Below, piece after piece: positions 22,331-34,274 of a stretch of 64,000 nucleotides of DNA. The DNA is taken from assembly GCA_024305745.1 (NCBI GenBank), contig JAHRBS010000001.1, positions 2,108,001-2,172,000 on the forward strand, given 5' to 3'. The notes under the pieces are model-generated. The model searched no databases. It was not told the DNA's origin and saw only the letters and a list, made by a program, of their open reading frames with translations. The position numbers and the translations under genes were made by a program. Source of the DNA: Polyporus tsugae. Taxonomy: Eukaryota > Basidiomycota > Agaricomycetes > Polyporales > Polyporaceae. Every line of letters begins with the position of its first letter. Within the stretch, counting starts at the first letter, position 1.

Positions 22331-23275
22331 TTAGAGCCGCGACATACGGCCTCCTTTCCTGACAGTCCGATCCCGAACGACGGCCTCCGCACGCTCCCAC
22401 ACGCTCTGGCCGCCCTTCACGGCGTCCTCCCACTGACGCACAACTGACAACGGCGCGTGCTCGGCAACGATGCGGAGCGCACTCCCAGCGGCGGAAACGG
22501 CCGCGGCGTTCAACGCCTTGACGGCCTCGTCGGCAGAGCATGGGTCCTTCTTCGCACCGGCAACTTGGATAAGCATGAGCTGCAGGGAAGGCAGCCCGTC
22601 CTCCGAGTTGCCATTCGGCAGTAAGCGAATGAGGTGCGGGATGATAGCGGCGGGAGGGGTGGCGCCAGTCGGTCGGTACACAATGGCCAGGTGCGTGAGC
22701 GCGGGGAGGGCCTTCAATCGGTCCCAGCCCGGCTCCCGTTCGGCCTCATCGGAGAAGGCGAAGGGGCAGTCAGGGCGCCTGCTGTCGAAGGAGGAGAGGT
22801 GTATGCGCAGGTGGGTCACTGTCGGGTTCACAAGCGACGCGTCCCACCCGTCACGGCAGGCAACGCCGAGGAGGTGCTGCTCGCGGGGCCGTGTCAGCCC
22901 CTGCAGAGCCGAGTTGCCCTGCGACTGTTGGTATGCGGGGAGCGAGAAGCCACAAGCGACGTTCTGCGCGCCTGCGCACGCGAACAGAATCCGGTGTATG
23001 CTTTGAACGGGTCCGAGGGTGAAAATGCCGAGGTTGCGGACGCGGGCACGAACAAAGTCCGTGGGCTTGTTGGAGATAGCGCCTACGAAGGCACGGATGG
23101 AGCGCGCAGAGGATAGGATAACGGTGCGGTATAGGATGGGGTCCGTCCAGCGTCGTACCGCGGAGGATACGAGGGCGAGGTTGCGCGCAGTACCGCGGTC
23201 GGAGTGAGAAGCATGCTCGAAGATGTCTCGGATGAGCTCCACGGGTAAACCGGAGAAGACGAGTGGCGGGGTCAT
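22331..23275 (-). CDS. F-box-like protein
   Basis: Single-exon 314-residue protein. Residues 1-55 read VFSGLPVELIRDIFEHAS, then LALVSSAVRRWTDPILYRTV, the F-box-like layout common in Agaricomycetes (LPxELxxxIFE..., a conserved S..R.W, then a P.LYRTV turn). The rest has no named domain but is regular, with LTHLAIVYRP and LPSLQLMLIQVAG pieces, as in the leucine-rich halves of these proteins. Probable Skp1-binding substrate adaptor of an SCF ubiquitin ligase; substrate unknown. A TATAAAAC element at about 23371-23378, about 100 bp upstream of the start, is well placed as a TATA box. Unlike the F-box gene at 970, it has no intron. Confidence 0.72.
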   Translation of the reverse strand: MTPPLVFSGLPVELIRDIFEHASHSDRGTARNLALVSSAVRRWTDPILYRTVILSSARSIRAFVGAISNKPTDFVRARVRNLGIFTLGPVQSIHRILFACAGAQNVACGFSLPAYQQSQGNSALQGLTRPREQHLLGVACRDGWDASLVNPTVTHLRIHLSSFDSRRPDCPFAFSDEAEREPGWDRLKALPALTHLAIVYRPTGATPPAAIIPHLIRLLPNGNSEDGLPSLQLMLIQVAGAKKDPCSADEAVKALNAAAVSAAGSALRIVAEHAPLSVVRQWEDAVKGGQSVWERAEAVVRDRTVRKGGRMSRL

Positions 23276-24138
23276 TGTATTTGTGCCGTGATGTCGTGAG
23301 GGAGTAGGGTGGGGGTGGGTAGGTATTCAGATGTGATGTGCTGTCTATGAGCTTTCGTCTGGCTGACAGGGTATAAAACACCACGGAGAACTAGGGGGTA
23401 TCCGCAGCGTGAAGCCTAACGGGCTTGGAGGTGATCAGCATGAGGAGAGGAGCGAGAACGACGCACCGAAGGCCGCTGAACGGCGTATATATGCGTAATA
23501 TGGCCCGACATGAGCGATTCACTTCGGTAGATGAACCGTGAGGCAAGCGGTGGTGGAGCTGGCCGCGCCGTTTTAGGGTGCTCGGCAGGACAGAAGGCGT
23601 GTCGTCATTTTCTCATAGATAAAGTTCTTCTGGAGGCGCTCCGTATGCGCGCACAGAGGTAAACGACTGAGATTGGAGCGCGAGGGGAGCGCAGACCCCC
23701 GGAGGTGTTGCAGAAGGGGAGAAACAAGCCAAAGAGTCCACTGAACGCTGAACGACAAGTTCGTGGCCAACGTCTGCTGTATTCGTCTACACTAAGTTAG
23801 GTATGTACAACAGGGCCTACATCCAACGCAGCCCGACGATGACATCATTCCACGCTGACTAAACACAGCACCTGGTTTCCGCCCGAAAAGGAAGGCGGCG
23901 ATGGATGGGCGAAATCACTCCCCCGTTTCCGCCGTCAACAACAAGTGTGGCTCTTGCAGGCTGTTGCAGCCTCTTACAGCATGCCTTGTTACAGAACGTT
24001 GTCGGCAGCAACGGCAGTGCCTATCTATTGATACACCAATAACAATACCAACACTCAGCGTGCGACACCAGCAATAGCGCGCAACGTCTCTGTCCGTCGT
24101 CCCTGATCACCCTCTGCCATCCCCCGCTCTATGTGCTA
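23276..24138. other. Intergenic region with promoter of the F-box gene
   Basis: Holds the minus-strand F-box promoter (TATA-like element about 23371) and the 3' flank of the GLTSCR1-domain gene. A second TATATA element is at about 23489. No gene, tRNA or repeat recognised. Confidence 0.4.
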
Positions 24139-26028
24139 CTATCCGGCCGACGGAGCAGGTGTACTCCCTGTCGACGAAGTCGAAGTCGAAGGTGCGGGGG
24201 TATTCGAAGTCGTAGAAGCGGCGGGAGAACCCTTCGAACTCGCCACGTTCGCGGTGGTCGCTCCACTAGAGGATTGCGCCGCCCCAGATGATGCTGCCAG
24301 GGGGCCAGCAGACCCTGCTTGAGTTGCGCTCGAGCCATCCACGTTCACGCCCCTCGACGTTAACGCGTTCAGAATCAACACGAGCCCGCTCATCTGCACA
24401 GACTGCAGCAGCGAAAGGTTGATCTCGAGGCTCAGCGACGTCCCGTTCGTCGACCTGATCACCGCCGGTGGCTGTGGCTGGCCTGCAGGCGGAACCGAGG
24501 CTGCTGCAATGGGGATGATCCCGAGCGCCGCCAAAGCAGGCAGCGAGCTAACCGGAAGCTGGACAGGGATCGCCGTGTTACTGGCACCAGCAGCTCGAGC
24601 TGCCTGTTGTACCTGAGCAGATGCTGAAGACGTCGGCGTCGTCATCGAAGCAGTGGCAGGAGGATTGTATGCGATTCCAGTGGTCGAGGTCACACTGGCT
24701 GGCGTTTGGGGGGCAGTGCTGTAGGTGGTTGATGTGGTGGGCGTGTATGAGCTGTACGCGTATGGGTTGTACGTGTACTGCGTTGTTGGGTACTGGGAAT
24801 AGGACGAGTATGGTGGTCGATATGGAGGCATGAACGTTGCCGTGGCGGGTGTTGATGCTGTGGAAGGGGAGTAATAGTTGGACGTATTCGCGGTGCGTAC
24901 AGTGGGGGTTGGCCGAGCGGACCTAGATGCAGCTGGGGCAGGTGGGGCAGCAGCTGCACGTTTTTCTCGTTCAAGCTTGTCCAGTTCTGCTCGCGCTGAT
25001 CGTAGCTCTGCGGTCAACGCCCCATTTTCGGTACGCTCGATCTCCAATACAGCCTGTGCGACTACGTATCCCTGGTCGGGTGGGGACGCTCTCTGTCGTG
25101 CACATAGCAGATCAATATCTGGCCTTGAGAGGTGCCCAGGAGTGCCCACGTACCTTGCCTGACTCCATTTGCGCCGTTTCAAAACGGCGCTCCAGGGCCC
25201 TCCGCCTTTTCCAGCATTCAATCGCAAATTTCGTATCTGTATGCCCGACGTCATGTCATGTCTTACCTACCGAGATTGAAGACACGCACCAGCGATTTCC
25301 TCGCGAAGGAGATCCTCCTCTGTGGCCTTCCGCTTTCCTTTACGGGATGGGTGTACGGTGCCGTTTTGGGGCAGCACTTCGAGATCTTCACGGGGAAGCT
25401 GGAAGACATGGTACGGCAACAGCCGCTTCACCACATCGACCTCATCGACGAAAGGCTCATCCACGTCAGGAAACAGCGCAGCGCGGTGGTCCTCCGCCAG
25501 CCTCGATGCAATCCTACCAAAGTAAATCCCAGAAAAACCAATCAGGACGCTTCCGCCACCACTGGCGAAAAAAAGCTCCACAACAACTCACCGAGCTGCA
25601 GTTTGGACCATGACTGCCTCTTCGTCCGCCCCACGTTTGTGCCCTCTGCTCAGTGCGGTCGTCCTCGCGTTGATGGCGTCCAGGTCGACCGCCACACTAG
25701 CCCTTGAAGTCCGCGCAGGAGGGGCCAGGCCCACCGTCCCATTCTGCAAGGATGAAGCGGCTACATTCCCCGTGGGGTCCTGACTAGGCTCACGTACGTC
25801 CGTCGCCTGCGAGCTCGAGCGTACAATCGGCGTCGGGGGTGCGGTCGTCGGTGCGGTCGTCAGGACGGGGGTAGCGGGGACGGGGGTGCCAATGCTGATG
25901 CTGGACGGGATCGCGCTGTCGGGAGCATCCTGTATGCGGCGGAGCTTCGTAGAGATCGCTGGGGGCTGCCTCGGGTGCGTAGGGAAGGAGGAGAACGGGT
26001 GCGTGCTCAGGCCCGCAATGCTCGACAT
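24139..26028 (-). CDS. GLTSCR1 (BICRA-like) domain protein
   Basis: Predicted 558-residue protein, four exons: 25592-26028, 25290-25513, 25154-25236, 24139-25071. Residues about 150-245 carry a block resembling the conserved GLTSCR1/BICRA region: RLAEDHRAALFPDVDEPF, then DVVKRLLPYHVFQLP, a charged linker and CWKRRRALERRFE. In animals that domain marks a subunit of non-canonical SWI/SNF (BAF) complexes, so a chromatin role is inferred. A predicted coiled-coil helix follows (EIERTENGALTAELRSARAEL), then about 280 residues of Ser/Thr/Pro/Tyr/Ala low complexity. The N-terminal 145 residues are Pro/Thr-rich. The joins give an unbroken frame. Domain naming rests on recall of the VKRLLPYHVFQ signature and should be confirmed by a profile search. 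Confidence 0.75.
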
Positions 26029-26336
26029 CTGGAGCCCTCAGCGATTTTGTTTGTTTTGCTTCGTTGACGCCGTCACGCTTGCCTTCGCACCGCGTCAGCT
26101 GTGACGCGTGAGTCATGCCCAACGGGTCACATAGTCACGCTGGTCACGGCACCGCAAGTACTGTGGTTCCAGCCGTCGGTTGAAGCAGACCCAAGCTTCT
26201 AAGTACGCCGAGCCAAAGGCCCAACAAAGGAGAAGTACATTTAACGAGAGCATCAGATTCCCCTCTCGCCATATCTACATAGCCGGATACAAAGAGGGGG
26301 TTGATTGTGGAGCAACGACGATCCTCAGGCTGGGCC
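26029..26336. other. Short intergenic region
   Basis: About 300 bp between two minus-strand genes: 3' flank of cdc23 and promoter of the GLTSCR1-domain gene. Nothing specific recognised. Confidence 0.4.
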
Positions 26337-29036
26337 TCATGCAACTGGCGGACCCTCGGACGCGGCGCGTACCTGAGCATTCTGCTGCTGCTGCTGTCGC
26401 AAAATGGCCTGGGGCAGGTACCGCCTAAGCAACTCTGTGGCCTGATTCACTTCTTCGGCATTGCTTGTCGCCACAAACTCGAGGTACTGTCGGGCCAAGG
26501 CGAGGTCTCCGCCGCCATGCTGGATATGATAGCGAGCAACGTAGACAGCGGACTTTGACCACTCAGGAACCGGTTTCTCTGCGACATGGGCGTCAGCGTG
26601 TCAGCACGATTTCTATCCACCGCTGACGAGAGAGGGAAAATGGTGTCTACCCGTTGACGCCGCGGGAGGTGGCGGCGAACGTGGGCAGTTGACAAGAGAC
26701 AGCGAAAATGTGGGGGCGGGGAACAGAAGGAGACGTACGTGCGGCACGACAGACTTCCACTATCCGGCGATGGTACGCAGCTGCCTCGGCATATTCCTCG
26801 AGATCATTGTGGAGTTTTGCAAGCTTCGAGTGAATGACCGTCTCCTCCGGATCCGCGCCGATGAGAGCGCGTCTGAGGCATTCGACCCCTTCCCTCAACC
26901 TGGGATGATACGCCCACGCCCGTCATGAGATAGTCGGACGGCACAACATGGGGAAAGGTAAGCGTCAGCGGACATAATGCGCAGAAAAGAATTCCGACGG
27001 CTCAGTGGTACGTACCGGCCCATCTCTTCGTAGCACATGCCCTGGGCTTGCCAAATTCGAACATCATATGGTCTGATGGATGGAATGTCAGAAAGGGCGA
27101 GGTCGTCATTGAAAGGCGTAACCGTATAGAGTCCTCACCGGAGCGCCGTGGCGTGTTGATAGTAGTACAAGGCATATTGGTGCATACTCAAGAGCTCATA
27201 CGCCTGAGCCAAACCATACCACGCCCGATAGTCTTTTCGATTGACATCTGGGACGTAACGCCACAAAGGCCATTCAGTTAATTTGCAGAGAACGAGGTTT
27301 TTCTGACAGCTGGTTGATACGCACCCACAGCCTTCCTATATGCTTCAATTGCGGCATGAGAATTCTTCATCTCGACATACTCGTGACCCATCAGCGTCCA
27401 CGCAGCCAGGTAGGTCCTATCCAGCTGAGTAGCGCGTTTGAAGTACTTGACCGCTTTCTCGTGCTCTGCCCGTAACGAGTAATAATTCCCTGTACCAGAT
27501 GCACCGAACAGCAGGTTTAGCAACGGATAAACGGCGCACAATGCAAACTCACCGATGATACAGCAGATCTCCGGACGGTCCTTGTCGATGGCCAGATAAT
27601 CATGCGCGAGTTTCGACAACGCGGTACCGTTCTCCGTGACGTAGAGTATATTCGACAGAATGTCGATGTCGTCAACACGGTAAGGGTCGATGGTAAGAAT
27701 CTTCCGGAATTGGGCTTCGGCACTGGTAAAGTCTGCGGATACAATGACCCGGCGTTGAGCCAGAAAACTACTTCAAAAGGAGACGGCGAGGTACGATACC
27801 GTGCAGATAGTAAAGCACGTTCCCTCGCAGCGCCATGATCCACATGCTCCTGGGAAAGAAGTCCTCGCTAAGAAGTCGGTCACATAACGCTAATTCGTTG
27901 TCGGTAGGGCTGTTGAGGCTGTTCAGGGTCTTCACCTGGAACATCAGTACAAGCGGGTGGCTTGCAGGAAGTGGAAGCAGGGGTAGCATCGAAGATAGCT
28001 GTCGGCCCACAGTAACTCCTCAGTGAGTGTACCGGCGGAACACGATTATCTCCTCACCTCGTCGCCATCGCACAAGGAATCTCCTAGCGCCACCCACGCA
28101 GACCAATTCCATGGATACTGTGAGATCGAGAGAATCGCGCTCTCGAGAGCTTCTTCACGTCTTGAAAGTCGGCAAAGAAACACAGCCTTTCTGTGCACGC
28201 CAAGTCAATCGGGATTCTTCGGCATAACATGAATACGCTTACAAGAATAGAAGCCAGGGGTCGGTAGCATTGCTGACCGACTGTAGCAGCTGATGCAGAG
28301 ACGTATTGACCGGCTCGGGTGGTTGCTCACGAGTCTCTGAAAACCCTGTTGGAGCGGCCCGCCCATAATACCGAAACGAGGCATACCTACTTTCAAGTTT
28401 ATACCATTCCCGCTGAGCTTTCTTTTCACTCTCCTACATGTGTAACCGTCATTGAATGGATGCCATGAGAATAGTTTTAAATGGGTATATTTACCAAGTA
28501 CTGACTATAGATGCGAAGGAAGGCGGCCTTTGAGCTTCGACATGGTTGCAGCCAGTGAATAACCCTGAGGAATTCCTTCGCCTCCAAGAATGTCTTCGCC
28601 ATGGCCAAGTAATCGGCATCTTGCGCTTCCCACTCCGCCTCTTGCTCCAGGACATCAGGAGACTGACCTTGGAGGGGTGGGGCATCGGGGTGGCGAACTT
28701 GGAAATGTTGAGCTGCCTCGGACACGTCGGCACGAGCTGGCGTCTGAGCCGCGAATGATAAGGATGGGCGCGGGGACCTTGATCGCGCAGGGGTAGAGGT
28801 GTGGAAGTTGTGTAAGGACGACGCCACAGCCGCCGGCTCAGGGTGTCGCTTTGAGGGTGGTAGCGAGGAGAGGAGCTCCGACGCCCTTCCGTACGCGTTA
28901 GATGGAATCCGCAGACGAATGGCGACGGCACACACCATTTGGACGCGTATAGTAACCCTCTGTCTGAGCAGTCGCGGACTGCGTTCCTCAATGCAGCCAC
29001 CACCTCAGTATCGACTTTGAATGGTGCCTCTGCCAT
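26337..29036 (-). CDS. cdc23: Anaphase-promoting complex subunit 8 (Cdc23)
   Basis: Predicted 642-residue TPR protein, 11 exons: 28936-29036, 28495-28885, 28243-28433, 28058-28190, 27800-27998, 27553-27732, 27325-27489, 27139-27247, 27016-27072, 26739-26899, 26337-26578. The APC8 core is plain: [74 protein letters not shown] and [13 protein letters not shown]. It is a TPR scaffold subunit of the APC/C ubiquitin ligase that drives mitotic exit. The N-terminal helix region [17 protein letters not shown] also fits. The C-terminus has a QQQQQ run; the stop chosen follows an in-frame read past a possible donor at 26370, so the last 11 residues are uncertain. Confidence 0.9.
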
Positions 29037-29475
29037 GCCTTGGTTGATTCCGAACGTCCAATGGTATCAACTATTGTCCGGAGGTGATTTAGGAAGGAAT
29101 GTACAACGGTGGAGGGACTAGTAGTCGCGCCGACGTCGAGGAGGAGGAGAGAAAGCGGGAGGAGCGTGTCGTGCCACTGCACCGGCCCGACATCGCGAAC
29201 GTTGCACCAAACAAGGCACCGACGTCACGGCACCCGTCACGCCAGCCAGCTGTGGGCGGCAACAGCCTGAGCCTGACTCGGGTGGCAACACCCCTCCCCG
29301 CACTTTCTGCAGCTCAACAACCATGCAGACTATACGTGGCACCGCGTGGGCTCGGTAAGGTCGTGCTTATTACCTACACTGTTCAGCGACCGTTCTGTGT
29401 CCCTCTGTAGTCATATTGCTCAAATGGTGCGTGAACTAATTTGTTACGTTCAATTGCGCTGCTCATCCGACACGA
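29037..29475. promoter_or_regulatory. Divergent promoter region between cdc23 and alg14
   Basis: 439 bp separate the start codons of two divergently transcribed housekeeping genes, so both promoters must lie here. Purine-rich runs (GAGGAGGAGAG around 29140) are present; no clear TATA box was seen. Confidence 0.5.
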
Positions 29476-30454
29476 ATGTACCGTCATCAGGACATCCTTG
29501 GCTTTCCCACTCTCATCATTGTTCTGATAACTGCGTCGACTTTCATACGTCTCTACGTGGTCCTCACCGCGACGTCGGACGCCAAGCCCTCCGGGCGCCG
29601 CGGAGACTCCGGTAACTGTAGCTTCGCTGTCTTCCTCGGTTCAGGTCCGTGTTTCGCCCGCCCTGTGTAAGCTCACAATGCTGAGAACACTGATGCGCAC
29701 AGGCGGTCATACCAGCGAGGCTCTCAGCCTCCTCTCAGCGCTCGATTTCAACCGCTACGTCCCACGGATTTACATTATTAGCGAAGGCGATACATTGAGC
29801 ATGCAGAAGGCCAAGGTCCTCGAGTCGACTAAAACCGCCGATGCCCCTCAAACCACGTCATCCGTCCGTCCTTTCCTTATCTCTCCATGTTATCTCATCT
29901 CTTTGTGTGTGCGAAATGTTGACATCCAAGTCAGGTCACGCAACAAAGCACGCCCTACACATTCGTGATCATACCCCGGGCCCGGCGTGTCCACCAGTCC
30001 CTCCTCACCACGCCATTCACTGCCGCACTTGCACTTGCGGCGAGCATCTGGCATATTACGGCCGCGCCGATCTTTTTTGGCCCGCCTGCTCCGGAGGTTT
30101 TGCTACTGAATGGTCCCGGGACATCTTTTGTCCTTTGCATAGCAACGTACCTGAACAGAGTACGAGTCACTTGTTTCCTCGCGAACCGGATTGGAATTAA
30201 CGAGCAATTTCTCTTCCATGCTTCTACCAAGTTTCTTGGGTTGAAGTCTCCGAAGCTGATCTACGTGGAGTCGTTTGCTCGGGTCCGACGTCTATCCCTC
30301 TCCGGGAAGCTGCTTCGGCCATTAGTGGATAGGTGAGCAGATCTGTGAACAGCACTGTAACTAGCTACGACATTCGCACCACAGGTTTATTGTGCAGTGG
30401 CCCGAACTACTGTCCGACAAGATGAGGGGTGAATGCCGGGGGTGGCTTGTATGA
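29476..30454 (+). CDS. alg14: ALG14, UDP-GlcNAc transferase membrane subunit
   Basis: Predicted 241-residue protein (yeast Alg14 has 237), five exons: 29476-29644, 29703-29863, 29935-30159, 30232-30332, 30385-30454. One N-terminal membrane segment (FPTLIIVLITASTFIRLYVV, residues 10-29), then the glycosyltransferase loop GSGGHT (55-60) and LSALDFNRYVPRIYIISEGD. Later come TPYTFVIIPRARRVHQSL, LLLNGPGTS and PKLIYVESFARV, and it ends QWPELLSDKM. Alg14 anchors the catalytic Alg13 on the cytosolic face of the ER; together they add the second GlcNAc to dolichol-PP-GlcNAc. The exon 2 donor was set at 29864 because only this join restores the family spacing. Assignment is secure. Confidence 0.93.
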
Positions 30455-30729
30455 CTCTGGCGGGTCCAGCCATGGAAGCCATCCGATCATGTGAACTCCA
30501 GTCATCTATGTAGAATATTTGTGTCCATTGTTCGCCAGACAGGTTTGCCTGCCATGGTCGATATCCTTAAATTCACACACAAAGCATATGATCGACGTGT
30601 CCTCAAATGGGTTCTTCCGAATACAATGTGCGCGATGAGACGTGCACCATCTTAATACACTGATAATTGGCAACCCCACACTATGTATGACAGAGCAGAG
30701 AAGAAATGGAAGAAAACGCTACACCCCCT
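30455..30729. other. Intergenic region between convergent genes
   Basis: Holds the 3' ends of alg14 (+) and the U2AF gene (-). No other feature seen. Confidence 0.4.
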
Positions 30730-31654
30730 CTACTTGCGCGTCCACCTGTCCTCGCCCTCATGTCGACCCCCACGCTTCGCTGGGCTGGCGCTACGTCCAC
30801 GGCCTGCTTCCCTCTTCCCTGGCTCCCAGCCTCCACCACCCGTCGTAGTTGGAGGGTGCAAACGCCGCTCTAGACGTTGGCCATGGCGAAGGGAACGGAC
30901 AAGATCCGCCGATGCGAGACGGAGGTGCATGAAGTTGCAAAAGCCCCCCCGATTACATTCACCGTTCTCGTTTTGACGACAGCACGCTTCACGGAAGTCG
31001 GTCACAGGGGACAGCTCCGCGTACAGCGGACGACCTGTGCGCATGTTAGCGCATCGCCAACATGGAGTTGCTCGGTAAAGGTGACGTACCTGCATACCAG
31101 CGATCGTTCAAGTTGTCAACGGCCGCTTGCGCCTCGGTCTCCCACTCGTAACGCGCGTACACGTTCCCAATCAGGTGGTCACCCACATTGTCGCATACCT
31201 TCCGCCCCCACAGCTGTTAGCACGGCACAAAACATTACATGAAGCTTAACGGTACTCACGTGAAGCTCCAAGAGGTGGCCAAACTTCGCCAGCTCACAGT
31301 AGAGATCCTCGTACACCGCGTCAAAACCTTCCTGCAGCTCCTTCTCGGTCTTGGTGCATACTGGGTCGTGCGCGGGGTTGTGGTAGACGTTAGGGAGGAG
31401 GATGGTCTGTGAAAAGGCAGGCTTGATGTGCTTGCGGGAGCAACGATCGCCGTGGCGGCATGCGCCAATCTACGCGAAGAGCAGTGGTATGTCAGTGCGA
31501 TGCGGGAGGCGCAGGAGATGGTGAACATACTTTGTAGTAGAACGAGCAGTTGACACGATCCTGCTCAGTACCGAAGATGTTTGCCTAGTGCCAGGGTTAG
31601 CTGCTGGGCTTTGTGGACATCAGAACAAGGAGAACGTACCAAGTGGGAAGCCAT
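30730..31654 (-). CDS. Splicing factor U2AF small subunit (U2AF35/U2AF1)
   Basis: Predicted 230-residue protein, five exons: 31640-31654, 31531-31584, 31260-31469, 31090-31198, 30730-31034. It opens MASHLANIFGTEQDRVNCSF, the near-invariant U2AF1 start, with the first CCCH zinc finger ([20 protein letters not shown]). The atypical RRM follows (EKELQEGFDAVYEDLY, VCDNVGDHLIGNVYARYEWE, LNDRWYAGRPLYAELSPVTD), then the second finger (CCRQNENGECNRGGFCNFMH). It recognises the 3' splice-site AG as partner of the large subunit. The C-terminal tail is short and Gly/Arg-rich with only one RS-like patch. Exon 1 is only 15 nt. Confidence 0.94.
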
Positions 31655-34274
31655 GGTGGGCGTGAGTGCAGAGGCAACAGCAGCAAGCGTCGCGTCGGAC
31701 GTGCGAATGCGGCGCTTATCCAGGTGGCGGAGGCGGCGCTGACTAAGGCATTCCTGCCTTTTCTAGCACGTTCCACGCGGTGGCACGGCGACATATCGTG
31801 CGCGGGGATCTCAGGTTGGTTACTGGATCCTGCAGTCAGGCTAGCGCTACTAACGACGACCTAACAGGACGCGTACGCAAACACCTGTAGGGTGCGTAAT
31901 TATGTCGGTTTCTTACCTTGTATGCTGACTTCAAGACCTTGCCACAGCTAGCTCATGTCGTGGATGAATGGCCGCGGCTATGACAATAGTCATCTCGCGA
32001 ACAGGCTTAATGGAGAGCAAACAAATGCTGTACATAGCGACTCGTGTGCCAACGAGAATCAAGTAGCAACCCGGCGGGCGAAGTCCTATGGGCATGGCGG
32101 GGATATTCATGGGACATTTATGAGACCCCAAGTGGTGCATGGCAAATGTCCCATGATGAATTTCCCCCAGAGGCTCAGAGAGCTTTCCCCGCCGCGCAAG
32201 TCCTGCGCGTACCCTTTCGGTCCACTGCGCTCCCGGACCCGCGCCGGCACACGACAACCGCAAGGCTGATGCGAAATGTCTACTGACTATCTACGCATGC
32301 TATGTATATGCGTTGAAAAAAACCTGCCACATATCACGGCGTGCATCCGCAGACAGCGCAGGCCGCGACATGCTCGTGGAATCCCTTTCTGACGGGCGCT
32401 AATATCTAAGTGCCATCAAGCGCCCTGCCATGCAGGACAGCAAGGCGATTCCAAAAGCATGTCACGGCCTGCGCATGCGCCATCTGGGGATGCTTCCCGT
32501 GATGCATGTCTCAGGATTGTTCGCGCAGCACTGCTTCCCGAATGATATGTCGTCTATCGACGACAAGAGATGCGTACCCCGTTTCCTGACATTCTGCCCT
32601 ATCGGCGGATTTGTCGCTGCCTGCCTTCGTCGCTGGTGATCCAAGACTTGGAAGTTCTCAGGCTTCAGCCTATGGTCCACCGGAAGTGGACTGCACGTGA
32701 GATGTTCCTGCGTGCCTATCGTGGATATCGCTGACCTTTTTCGTTGCAGCCGGTCTCCACTTCTATAGGTCAGAATGTTCCCAATTCAGCGACGAGCCAA
32801 GAACACCGTTGGGGTAACGACGTCTAGAATCACTTCATGTCGACTATGATCTGCCCTGGCGTTGCGTAGGCTCTCTGTCGGGACCGTATATCGGGACCGT
32901 CTCTGGGGATTCTCTCGTCAATAGAAGTACGTATCCCCATTGCGAATGATGAGTTGTCGCAACACCCCAGACCGGATGTCGTAAGATACGACGACTTTGT
33001 TTGTGATGTGGCTTGGCACTTTGCTCATGTGCTTGGCTTGAGCTTGGCATGCGAACCTCGTCTGTGAAGGTTGCCGCTACCGGAAGGTAAAATGCCAATG
33101 GAAGCGCCTTGCTCTCTTCCATTTCTTCCCTCGCGCGGTCCGGTGTCCTCGAACACTGACCCCTTCCTCTCGGATTAAAGGCTGTTGAAACCGGTGCTAC
33201 TGGACCTTTCCTATCTAGCGGCCATCTCGGCCGGCCCAAAGGTCCGTGTCCGACATAGACCAGTGACATGCGCAAGGCAGACCTCTCACGGTGAGTTATC
33301 AGATGTCGAGAAGGTACTCACGGCGTTCATAGGAAATTTAGGCAGCATCGAGCCCAAGATGAACATCGCCGAGACCCGCTCTGTTGGTGCCCTGACCCTA
33401 CGGTTTGGTCTCAACCTCGGAGCTTGGCTTCACAGCGCGCGCATGCTACGGTCCGGCGGAACAGTCGCTTCCACGTCGGTCGCCACCTGTATATTTGCAA
33501 ATCCTCCGTCGAAAATCCCGATCGCTTGACAGATCATTCCCGGTCTATGGAGCACCCGGTCTCCTACTTGGGTTCTGTCAAATGTCGCGCGCACGGCGGC
33601 CTTGCCATTATTCGGTAAACCTCATTACATCATACAAAGTGTGACCGCTTTTCAGCCGTTAGTTTGGACTGGAGCGGGGTGGGCATTGAGTGGTATCAGA
33701 ACCCGTACAGAATCCGAGAGAACAACGTCCAGGGACCGGGCAAGCCCCCGTCATTCTGCCCAATTAGCCATAGGACCGAAATCATCGGTCCTTGTTTGCA
33801 TCTTGCTCCATTGAAGTGCGTACTGGAGTCGGTACTCTCGCGGATCCAGCTTTACGGTAAATGAGCTCCTTCTGTCCTCGTATCAGAACGTCCGGCGCCT
33901 GTGGTTCATTACCGCACAATGGGGAAGCTTACGAGGGTGTACTGGCTGGCGCCCATTATACATCCTCATTCTCCTGAGCTCACAATCATCATGTTGTAAC
34001 TCAACGCCATAGCCAGCACCAGCGCTTGAGTAAGGGGACGGCCCACGATCTCCCGATCGAGGCAAGATTGTTTTTAGATTGCGATTTGATGGAATCGTTT
34101 GTGTACGATCTGGGCGACCGAAATTAATCCCGCGATGAATGTTCACGGTCGTTCAGGAATATCCAAGCGCGAAAGAGCAGCTAAGTACAGAGGATCCAGG
34201 CGTAGCTAATAATATACAACAACGTGAGGAGTCCCAGACTAGTATGCGCTCTACATCTCGCCTGTCTGTGCGCC
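31655..34274. other. Gene-poor region, 2.6 kb
   Basis: No confident gene. The right part of the U2AF promoter is at its left end. At 33180-33530 and 33640-33870 (+) open pieces lie next to splice-like signals (e.g. an acceptor CGCTTTTCAG before 33658) but joining them gives short peptides without family resemblance. Minus-strand frames at 32844-33275 look random. No terminal inverted repeats or long direct repeats were found by eye. Confidence 0.35.

Noticed and set aside
22634..23116. Plus-strand frames opposite the second F-box gene
   Set aside because: Antisense shadows of a single-exon gene.
33185..33870. Possible spliced gene on the plus strand
   Set aside because: Several donors and acceptors exist but joins give inconsistent phases and short peptides.
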